Source: Blumeriella jaapii (Eukaryota; Ascomycota; Leotiomycetes; Helotiales; Drepanopezizaceae). From it: a stretch of 46,341 nt of DNA. Where the stretch lies: NCBI GenBank assembly GCA_009599575.1, contig VWND01000052.1, positions 1 through 46,341 on the forward strand, in the 5' to 3' direction. Of the stretch, positions 22,586 through 30,981 are shown piece by piece. The notes under the pieces are model-generated. The model did no database searches. It saw nothing but the letters and a program-made list of their open reading frames with translations, and was not told the origin of the DNA. The position numbers and the translations under genes were made by a program. Numbering within the stretch: the first letter of the stretch is position 1; each line of letters opens with the position of its first letter.

Positions 22586-22851
22586 TGTAACGATTTAATC
22601 AGTCGGAGGGCTGGGAGATCAGTCAACTGGTCGCCGTATTCATATGGTATAAAAAACGAGCCTTTGGTTTTGTAACAAAAATATTCATTTAGAATTAATA
22701 ATTGCAGAAGGCAGAGATTGCTAAAAAAAAAAAAGCCTTATATATATGAATAGTTTTTACAATTAATAAAAGATTTATCAAAAGATCAAGGAGTTTGCAA
22801 CTATACGTAGTTGCTGGGATAATACAAGAAGCAAAAAAATAAATCGTTATA
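22586..22851 (-). repeat. LTR of gypsy family 3 (minus orientation)
   Basis: This 266-bp unit is the reverse complement of 24096-24364. Its outer ends read TGTAACGA (22586) and TCGTTATA (22844-22851), an inverted terminal TGTAACGA pair allowing for C-to-T changes, as LTRs of this type have. It lies directly downstream of the minus-strand integrase and chromodomain relic, so it is that element's 3' LTR. Sequence such as GATCAGTCAACTGGTCGCCG and GTAGTTGCTGGGATAAT is well preserved and GC-richer than its surroundings. Confidence 0.85.
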
Positions 22852-22864
22852 TTATTTTTCCGTC

Positions 22865-24070
22865 CGAAAAAAACGCGCTTTCGAGCTTTTATTTATTGGT
22901 ACGTCGCTATCCAAATGATCGTACGAATCCAAACTTTCGAAATACGCTTTTAGCCAGTTTATAAGTTTTGCAGAAAAACCGGGGAGCTTTTTATAAGCCA
23001 AATAAAAATCGCGCATTTTTAAAAAAGCATATATAAAATCAAACGCGGAATATTACGTAAAATTTTTATTTAAGCTTATTTAAAAAGCTTTATATTAAAA
23101 GGTTTTCCGCTGTATTCGACAAGCGATTAATTTTTCGATTTTGTATTTAAATTTATTAATTATATTAATAAATTCAGAAGCTAAATTAATCTAATCTGAA
23201 AACGCGTCGTTAGCTGCTTTACGCAGTCGATTAGCGTGAAAAACTAAGTGTACGTTTATAATATTAAAAAAATATAGCTTAAAAGCGTTATCGAAAATTT
23301 TGGCTATAATTTTAAAAGGGCCGTTTATAAAGTTGTCGAGTTTGCGGAAGGGCCGGAAGATCGGAAATAAACGCATATCGAGCCAAACGTAGTCGCCAAC
23401 GTTAAAATCGATCGCGCGGCGAAATTTATTCGCATTTTTTTTTATTTTATCGTAGATTTATTAAAAATGCGATTTGGCGAAGTTTCAAGCGTCGTAATGG
23501 CGGCGAGCGTACGCACGAGCTTCGTTTGCGTTTAGCTTATATAAAAAATTGGAAAAAAGGGAAGTATCGAGCTTCCAGTTTCAATTGATATAAGAAGTGT
23601 AATCGTATATAATTTCAAAAGATAAAAGGCTATTTAGATTTTCGTAAAAAAAAATTATTTAAGCGAAATTTATTATTAAAAAAAATTCGCTTTAATCGTT
23701 TTAATAAAAGTTTACGAAAGGTCGAAAACGTTTTTGCAGGTATTAGTTGTAAATTTCGGTCTGACCGTCGGTTTCAGAATAAGCGGCTATCGAAAGTTTT
23801 AATTGCGTATCGAATATTTTATTTAATTCAGACCAAAAGGTAAATTAATATTAAAAGCTACGATCGTTAATAATACTTTTTAAAAGGCCAAAATACTTGT
23901 ATACGTAAAATATATATAATTTAGCGAGGCTTCGAGCGTCGATATTTTTGTAATAAAAGATCGAATTAGCTTGCTTGGAAAAGCGATTTATTATTACGAA
24001 TACGTTATTATAATCGTGTTTATTTTTATTAAAGCTGCAAAAATTTATTATAACGTGTTTTTAAAAGTAG
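22865..24070 (-). pseudogene. gypsy copy 3: integrase and chromodomain remnant
   Basis: From N to C on the minus strand: KHDYNNVFVIIDRFSKQANS and LLKSIINDRSF (integrase core with both the V-V-D-R and S-D-R-G-type blocks), SETDGQTEIYN near 23790-23755 (the conserved H-P-x-TDGQTE-x-x-N motif with its catalytic Glu), then a 61-codon open stretch at 23376-23191 with FRKLDNFINGPFKIIAK and VHLVFHANRLRKAAND (C-terminal GPF and HPVFH motifs). Near 23130-22870 come IEKLIACRIQRKTF, RDFYLAYKKLPGF and NWLKAYFESLDSYDHL, the chromodomain and tail typical of fungal chromoviruses. Stops and frame breaks separate the islands. Confidence 0.85.
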
Positions 24071-24095
24071 TTAGAAACAGAAAAAAGCTGAAAAA

Positions 24096-24364
24096 TGTGA
24101 CGATTCACTCTGTTGCCACCTCTCGTGTCACCCCAGCAACTACGTATAGCTGCAAGCTCCCTGGTTTTCTGGTGGGTCTTTCTATCAATTGTGGAAATTA
24201 TTCATATATATAAAGCTTTTTCCTTTTAGCAATTTCTGTTTTTTGCAGTTGTTGATTTTAAATAAATATTTTTGTTACAAAACCAAAGGCTTGTTTCTTA
24301 TATTATATAAATACGGCGACCAGTTGACTGATCTCCTAGTTTTTCGATTGATTAAATCGTTATA
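24096..24364 (+). repeat. LTR of gypsy family 3 (plus orientation)
   Basis: Starts TGTGACGA at 24096 and ends TCGTTATA at 24364, the mirror of the copy at 22586-22851. It is followed on the plus strand by a gag-like relic, so it is a 5' LTR. The copies differ mainly by transitions, and CACCCCAGCAACTACG here against tATCCCAGCAACTACG there shows each keeps different original cytosines. Confidence 0.85.
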
Positions 24365-24699
24365 TTATTAACAATTCTTTTTTTACGCTGGCGACGGCGT
24401 AAATTATTTTTTCTTTCGAATTTTTTACGAATTACACCAAAGTGATCGACCGGTTGTGAAAAAGCTTATTTTCGCATTTTGCGAAAGATAGCTTTTGTTT
24501 AACGATTTTTTTTTCAGCAAAGCTTTTCAGCTTTTGCTATTATATTTCAACCTTTTTTTTTTTAATCAGCGAAAAAGCAGTTTTTCCCAAAAGCTTTTTT
24601 TTTTTAAAAAACAGTTTTTTTTTTTTTTTTTTTTTCGAGGAAAAAAAAACAAAGGAAAGGGCAGAGCATTAATTATTTCGCCTGCCACCTTTTTTTTAC

Positions 24700-25960
24700 A
24701 GCCTAGCGCTAAAAGCGTTTAGTTGAGACTTTTGCAAAATCAATTAAAAAAAGCGCAAAAGCGTGAACGATAATTTTTAAAAATTATACGATTGCGACAG
24801 ATTTTTTAATTAGAGCGTTTGGTAGAATTTATCGAACGTGTTTTTGCTAGTCGCGAATTTGCTGTTTTTTTTTTTTTCGCAACGTTTTATTTTAATCGAC
24901 AAACGCTGCAAATCAATTTCCACGCTTTTCGCGAACTTTTTTTGAATTTTTCTATAACGGCCAAGATTTTAGCGCGCTTTTTAAACGTTATGATTTCTAT
25001 TTATTTGTTAACTTTCGACTAGCTCGTATAAAACGCGTTCCGAATCTTAAGTTTAAATTAAATAATAGTAAAAATTACAAAGCACGTTATTAAAAAACTA
25101 GAGTTTTCGATAATTTCGAACTTTATTACGATTATTTTGCTAGCGATCGATTTCGCAAAAATTATATATTCGATCAGACCGAAAACGTGGCAAAAGAGTT
25201 TCTGACCTCGCGTATTTTGGACCGTTCCGATTTTATATTTTTCGAAAAATTAATTAAAAAGGTCGCCGATTTTCTGGCCGACTTTTTAAACGTTTAAAAG
25301 GCCGAAAACGAATTTAAAATGCTTGCAATAAGTACGCACGACGACTTTTAGCGGTTTTATTTGCGATTTTTCATTTTTGTAGCGAACGCTTAAATACGGA
25401 CTGATAAACAGCTTCGAAAAGCTTTTTGCGACAAAATACTAAAGCGTTTACGAGAAAAGCTGCATTTGGAATAAGCGCGTACAACGACTTTTAAAAATTG
25501 GCTTACCGCCGTTCGTTAAAAAAAATAAAATTAATTGGCTGAACGAATTTTATACGCGAATCGCTTTTTAATCAAGTTTATTATTTATTAAAATGGTAGG
25601 TTTTTTATCAAAGCGTATTACGAGTTAAATCGTACGTACGAAAATCGTTTAAATGCTTTACAGGCTTTTTTTTAGCCTTTTGCTATTTTTTTTTTTTTTT
25701 ATGCTAAAACGCCCTTTTTGGCGTTCTTTTTTTTCGATCGGACCAACGATAACGCTCGTTTTTTACTTTATATTAAAAAGTTTAAAAAAGCTAATTTGCA
25801 AGATTTTCTACGGGCCGATCTTCGGTTCTATTCAAAAGCTTTTTTAGGCTGGTAGGTGTAAACGAGGTCGAGCCGGCCGAAGATTCGCTTTTTAATAGTA
25901 ATAGCGAAAACGAAAACCTTTTTTTAAACGATTTTCAAAACGCATACGAAGAAATTAAAA
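24700..25960 (+). pseudogene. gypsy copy 4: gag-like remnant
   Basis: In one plus-strand frame from about 25181, islands read NVAKEFLTSRILDRSDFIF, KAENEFKMLAISTHDDFWR (with TAG in place of the Trp), FYLRFFIFVANA, TDKQLRKAFCDKILKRLREK and TYENRLNALQAFF. This resembles gypsy capsid: an A-x-x-x-L-x-x-L-x-Q/T-x-x-x-x-F-x-x-F segment, then a L-Y-x-KL-x-x-x-LR block and a C-terminal helix with N-x-R-L. Upstream, a 67-codon stretch at 24819-25022 in another frame probably holds the N-terminal region. An acidic stretch (NSNSENENLFLND) appears near 25890. No zinc knuckle was seen before the element breaks off. Confidence 0.5.
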
Positions 25961-26150
25961 GTTTTTCCGCTAGTCGGAAAAACGCTTAGGCCTAAGCAAA
26001 GCTTTTTTTTTAGGCGTATTGCGCGATATGCGTTATTTTAACGTTCGAAAGCTTTTTAATAGCGATTTATTAATAATTCCCGTTATACTTACTAAAAATG
26101 GCCTTTCGTACAAAATGAAAACGCTAATATTATAAGCGAGAGAATTTTGG

Positions 26151-26172
26151 TGGTCACCAACGTTGGTGACCA
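26151..26172. repeat. perfect 22-bp palindrome
   Basis: The centre GGTCACCAACGTTGGTGACC at 26152-26171 is its own reverse complement, and one further T/A pair extends it to 26151-26172. It sits exactly between the end of the gag relic and the first satellite unit and shares the GGTCACC/GGTGACC arms with the hairpin inside the satellite. Confidence 0.9.
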
Positions 26173-26173
26173 G

Positions 26174-27280
26174 TCTTGGCAGACCCTGGTGACCAAAGAA
26201 AGTTGGTCACCAGGTCGGTTTTTTTCGCAAAAATTATTCGATTTGAAAAATAAAATTATATTCGTATTCAGCTTATTAATTAATTATCTTTTGTACGCAA
26301 AAGCTTATAAATACGATTAATAAATTAAAAAGTTGTAATAACCCCCCCCTCTAACCCTAATCTTGGCAGACCCTGGTAACCGACTTTCTTTGGTCACCAG
26401 GTCGGTTTTTTCGCAAAAATTATTCGATTTGAAAAATAAAATTATATTCGTATTCAGCTTACTAATTAATAATCTTTTGTACGCAAAAGCTTATAAATAC
26501 GATTAATAAATTAAAAAGTTGTAATAACCCCCCCCCTCTAACCCTAATCTTGGCAGACCCTGGTAACCGACTTTCTTTGGTCACCAGGTCGGTTTTTTCG
26601 CAAAAATTATTCGATTTTAAAAATAAATTTATATTTGTATTTAACTTATTAATTATTAATCTTTTATGCGCAAAAGCTTATAAATACGATTAATAAATTA
26701 AAAAGTTGTAATAACCCCCCCTTCTAACCCTAATCTTGGCAGACCCTGGTAACCGACTTTCTTTGGTCACCAGGTCGGTTTTTTTTCGCAAAAATTATTC
26801 GATTTTTTAAAAATAAAATTATATTTGTATTTAACTTATTAATTATTAATCTTTTATACGCAAAAGCTTATAAATACGATTAATAAATTAAAAAGTTGTA
26901 ATACCCCCCCCCCCTTCTAACCCTAATCTTGGCAGACCCTGGTAACCGACTTTCTTTGGTCACCAGGTCGGTTTTTTTTCGCAAAAATTATTCGATTTTA
27001 AAAATAAATTTATATTTGTATTTAACTTATTAATTATTAATCTTTTATGCGCAAAAGCTTATAAATACGATTAATAAATTAAAAAGTTGTAATAACCCCC
27101 CCTTCTAACCCTAATCTTGGCAGACCCTGGTACCCGACTTTTTTTGGTCACTAAATCGGTTTTTTCGCAAGAATTTTTCGATTTTAAAAATAAAATTAAA
27201 TTCGTATTTAGCTTACAAATTATTAATATTTTATAGGCAAAAGCTTATAAATATTATTAATTAATAATAACGTTATTTAA
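26174..27280. repeat. ~187-bp tandem satellite, six copies
   Basis: TCTTGGCAGACCCTGG starts at 26174, 26361, 26548, 26734, 26927 and 27115, giving spacings of 187, 187, 186, 193 and 188 bp. Each unit contains a hairpin around CCTGGTAACC...GGTCACCAGG and an AT-rich half with ATTATTCGATTT and TAAATACGATTAATAAATT. Full units end with a run of about 7-12 C followed by CTAACCCTAA. Spacing changes come partly from the C-run. The last copy is diverged (TACCCGACTTTTTTTGGTCA) and loses the C-run. Copy 1 has the hairpin centre in inverted orientation. No gene is supported in it. Confidence 0.95.
26185..26214. repeat. 12-bp-arm hairpin in satellite copy 1
   Basis: The left arm CCTGGTGACCAA (26185-26196) pairs perfectly with TTGGTCACCAGG (26203-26214) around the 6-nt loop AGAAAG. 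In the other five copies the centre reads ACCGACTTTCTTTGGT instead, whose reverse complement equals the copy-1 centre ACCAAAGAAAGTTGGT apart from one C/T difference. Confidence 0.9.
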
Positions 27281-27284
27281 GTCT

Positions 27285-30168
27285 CTACGAATTAACGCAC
27301 GGACCAAAAATAACTTGGCTCCAAAGCCTAATTCTACAGCCTGCGGTATTCGTATTTACTAGTAAAACACCAGCCCATTTCTTAATAGAATCGTTCAATT
27401 CTTTTTATATTTGGGTTATTAATATTAAAACTTATTTAATTCTTTTTATTTTGTACAATTCGATCTATTACTAATCGCAATGCAAACGTTCTACGAATTA
27501 AAGCACGGACCAAGAATAACTTGGCTCCAAAGCCTAATTCTACAGCCTGCGGTATTCGTATTTACTAGTAAAACACCAGCCCATTTCTTAATAGAATCGT
27601 TCAATTCTTTTTATATTTGGGTTATTAATATTAAAACTTATTTAATTCTTTTTATTTTGTACAATTCGATCTATTACTAATCGCAATGCAAACGTTCTAC
27701 GAATTAAAGCACGGACCAAGAATAACTTGGCTCCAAAGCCTAATTCTACAGCCTGCGGTATTCGTATTTACTAGTAAAACACCAGCCCATTTCTTAATAG
27801 AATCGTTCAATTCTTTTTATATTTGGGTTATTAATATTAAAACTTATTTAATTCGTCTTATTTTGTACAATTCGATTTATTACTAATCGCAATGTAAACG
27901 TTCTACGAATTAAAGCACGGACCAAGAATAACTTGGCTCCAAAGCCTAATTCTACAGCCTGCGGTATTCGTATTTACTAGTAAAACACCAGCCCATTTCT
28001 TAATAGAATCGTTTAATTCTTTTTATATTTGGGTTATTAATATTAAAAGATATTTAATTTTTTTAATTTTGTACAATTCGATTTATTACTAATCGCAATG
28101 CAAACGTTCTACGAATTGAAGCACGGACCAAGAATAACTTGGCTCCAAAGCCTAATTCTACAGCCTGCGGTATTCGTATTTACTAGTAAAACACCAGCCC
28201 ATTTCTTAATAAAATCGTTTAATTCTTTTTATATTTGGGTTATTAATATTAAAAGTTATTTAATTTTTTTTATTTTGTACAATTCGATTTATTACTAATC
28301 GCAATGCAAACGTTCTACGAATTGAAGCACGGACCAAGAATAACTTGGCTCCAAAGCCTAATTCTACAGCCTGCGGTATTCGTATTTACTAGTAAAACAC
28401 CAGCACATTTCTTAATAAAATCGTTCAATTCTTTTTATATTTGGGTTATTAATATTAAAACTTATTTAATTCTTTTTTTTTTGTACAATTCGATTTATTA
28501 CTAATCGCAATGCAAACGTTCTACGAATTGAAGCACGGACCAAGAATAACTTGGCTCCAAAGCCTAATTCTACAGCCTGCGGTATTCGTATTTACTAGTA
28601 AAACACCAGCCCATTTCTTAATAAAATCGTTCAATTCTTTTTATATTTGGGTTATTAATATTAAAAGTTATTTAATTCGTCTTATTTCATACAATTCGAT
28701 TTATTATTAATCGCAATGCAAGCGTTCTACGAATTAACGCACGGGCCAAGAATAACTTGGCTCCAAAGCCTAATTCTATAGCCTGCGGTATTCGTATTTA
28801 CTAGTAAAACACCAGCCCATTTCTTAATAGAATCGTTTAATTCTTTTTATATTTGGGTTATTAATATTAAAACTTATTTAATTCTTTTTATTTTGTACAA
28901 TTCGATCTATTACTAATCGCAATGCAAACGTTCTACGAATTAACGCACGGACCAAGAATAACTTGGCTTCAAAGCCTAATTCTATAGCCTGCGGTATTCG
29001 TATTTATTAGTAAAACACCAGCCCATTTCTTAATAGAATCGTTCAATTCTTTTTATATTTGGGTTATTAATATTAAAACTTATTTAATTCGTCTTATTTC
29101 ATACAATTCGATTTATTATTAATCGCAATGCAAGCGTTCTACGAACTGACGCACGGGCCATAAAAAGCTTGGCTCCAAAGCCTAATTCTACAGCCTGCGG
29201 TATTCGTATTTACTAGTAAAACACCAGCCCATTTCTTAATAAAATCGTTTAATTCTTTTTATATTTGGGTTATTAATATTAAAACTTATTTAATTTTTTT
29301 TATTTTATACAATTCGATTTATTACTAATCGCAATGCAAACGTTCTACGAAATAACGCACGGACCAAGAATAACTTGGCTCCAAAGCCTAATTCTACAGC
29401 CTGCGGTATTCGTATTTACTAGTAAAACACCAGCCCATTTCTTAATAGAATCGTTCAATTCTTTTTATATTTGGGTTATTAATATTAAAAGTTATTTAAT
29501 TCTTTTTATTTTGTACAATTCGATTTATTATTAATCGCAATGCAAGCGTTTTACGAACTGACGCACGGACCAAAAATAGCTTGGCTCCAAAGCCTAATTC
29601 TACAGCCTGCGGTATTCGTATTTACTAGTAAAACACCAGCCCATTTCTTAATAAAATCGTTCAATTCTTTTTATATTTGGGTTATTAATATTAAAACTTA
29701 TTTAATTCTTTTTATTTTATAAAATTCGATTTATTATTAATCGCAATGCAAGCGTTTTACGAACTTACGCACGGACCAAGAATAGCTTGGCTCCAAAGCC
29801 TAATTCTACAGCCTGCGGTATTCGTATTTACTAGTAAAACACCAGCCCATTTCTTAATAGAATCGTTCAATTCTTTTTATATTTGGGTTATTAATATTAA
29901 AACTTATTTAATTCTTTTTATTTTATATAATTCGATTTATTATTAATCGCAATGCAAGCGTTTTACGAACTGACGCACGGACCAAGAATAGCTTGGCTCC
30001 AAAGCCTAATGCTACAGCCTGCGGTATTCGTATTTACTAGTAAAATACCAGCCCATTTCTTAATAGAATCGTATAATTCTTTTTATATTTGGGTTATTAA
30101 TATTAAAACTTATTTAATTTCTTTATTTTATACAATTCGATTTATTATTAATCGCAATGCAAACGTTC
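27285..30168. repeat. 206-bp tandem satellite, fourteen copies without indels
   Basis: The unit repeats at exactly 206 bp from 27285 to 30168 (2884 bp, 14.0 units). Markers such as CTACAGCCTGCGGTATTCG recur in fixed register. In most copies a 66-codon frame runs from ATG (27480, 27686, 28098, 28304 and so on) to TAA, 5 bp before the next ATG; 206 is not a multiple of three, so frames do not join. Three or more copies carry stops from CAA-to-TAA or CAG-to-TAG changes (27895, near 28780 and near 28986). The frame predicts a hydrophobic peptide (MQTFYELKHGPRITWLQSLI...), but translation is unsupported. The array is GC-richer and far less mutated than its surroundings. Confidence 0.95.
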
Positions 30169-30310
30169 AGAAAATCGTGCACGGTCGCAAAATTTAACTT
30201 TCGCTTAAACCCATATTCGCCTAATCCCATACACGCACAAAATAAACTTTAAAAAATTATATACTTTATATAATCTAGTCGTTCGTATGCTTTCGGGACA
30301 AAAGTCCTAA
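30169..30310. other. unique spacer after the 206-bp array
   Basis: About 140 bp of single-copy sequence with C-rich words (AAACCCATATTCGCC, CCCATACACGCAC). It is not visibly RIP-mutated. No gene was recognised. Confidence 0.4.
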
Positions 30311-30560
30311 AGCACTTATGGTGTAGTGGTTGATGGTTTCTGTAGGTTCAATTCCTTCGTTACTCCATTGAGAACTCGTAAAGCCACGGGAAAAGGGTTG
30401 CCAGGCGTTCTGCTTTAATGCTCCGCCACTCTACTTATAGAACCTAGTTGCATGCAAATTCTATGGCTCCGGCCCGTGAATTGTCCCACGGGGTTTTGTA
30501 TATATGGTGAATAAGTATAAGTCGGTGTATCAGTCTGCCCTTTGCTGTAAGTGTCTTTTT
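30311..30560 (+). repeat. tRNA-derived, possibly SINE-like segment with Pol III boxes
   Basis: An A-box-like TGGTGTAGTGG at 30319-30329 is followed by a B-box GGTTCAATTCC at 30345-30355, which fits the GGTTCRANTCC consensus exactly. The A box and the preceding TTA resemble the D-arm region of tRNA-Glu or tRNA-Asp. The gap between boxes is only 15 nt, so the anticodon arm is missing and this is not a working tRNA. About 200 bp of GC-richer, single-copy sequence follows, with an inverted CCGTG/CACGG pair near 30476, then a 26-bp tandem repeat. That head-body-tail layout is SINE-like, but no second copy is present to prove mobility. Confidence 0.45.
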
Positions 30561-30706
30561 TGTAATTTAATTTAATTAATTAAAGTTTTCGAATAATTTA
30601 ATTAATTAAAGTTTTCGAATAATTTATTTAATTAAAGTTTTCGAATAATTTATTTAATTAAAATTATCGTTGCTATAGGCTACGCGAAAACTTTAATTAA
30701 AGTTTT
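30560..30706. repeat. 26-bp tandem repeat with terminal inverted unit
   Basis: The unit AATTAAAGTTTTCGAATAAT recurs with starts of AAAGTTTTC at 30582, 30608 and 30634 and a decayed fourth copy at 30660, a 26-bp period. It is followed by an inverted partial unit that forms the perfect 20-bp palindrome AAAACTTTAATTAAAGTTTT at 30687-30706. Confidence 0.85.
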
Positions 30707-30707
30707 G

Positions 30708-30937
30708 AAAATTTTTCAAAACCACACACACCACCCAAATTATCAAAACTCCCAAAACCCCCCCCCTAAAAACCCCCAAAACCACCAAAACCTCCAAAAC
30801 CTCCAAAACCCCAAAAAAAAAACTACCAAAACTACCAAAACTTCCAAAACTCCCAAAAACTCCCAAAACTTCAAAAACTTCAAAAACTTCAAAAACTTCA
30901 AAAAAAACCCCTAAAAAAACTTATTTTTATTTTCTTC
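30708..30937. repeat. G-free CCAAAA-type simple repeat tract
   Basis: No G occurs on the plus strand for 230 nt. The core consists of CCAAAACCTCCAAAACC-type and later TCAAAAACT-type units of 8-9 nt. The minus strand is accordingly C-free, with TTTTGG and TTTTGGGAG runs that could form G-rich structures. An apparent 69-codon frame (30705-30914) is only a translation of the repeat. The tract ends about 45 bp before the helicase start codon. Confidence 0.9.
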
Positions 30938-30981
30938 GAATTTCTTCGATTATACGATTTTTTTTTTTAAAAAAATTCGAT

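Larger units (their letters stand above)
22586..24090 (-). mobile_element. Ty3/gypsy chromovirus relic, copy 3 (3' part only)
   Basis: Only the integrase core, integrase C-terminus, chromodomain and 3' LTR remain. The element ends abruptly near 24090, next to an LTR of the same family in opposite orientation. The two fragments therefore sit back to back, consistent with an insertion into an older copy or a rearrangement between copies. Confidence 0.8.
24096..26140 (+). mobile_element. Ty3/gypsy relic, copy 4 (5' LTR and gag only)
   Basis: A plus-oriented LTR is followed by about 400 bp of leader and a decayed gag. The element stops near 26140, where the tandem satellites begin; no protease or RT follows. 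Of all transposon relics here it is the only one on the plus strand. Confidence 0.7.

Noticed and set aside
26174..30168. CRISPR array
   Set aside because: Whole units of 187 and 206 bp repeat with no variable spacers, and the sequence is eukaryotic with fungal retrotransposons.
27480..30197. Ten or so 66-81 codon genes in tandem
   Set aside because: The frames repeat because the 206-bp DNA unit repeats. Several copies have stops and no promoter or homolog is visible, so they are kept as a satellite feature and not as genes.
30705..30914. Asn/Pro/Lys-rich 69-codon coding sequence
   Set aside because: It is a direct translation of the CCAAAA-type simple repeat.
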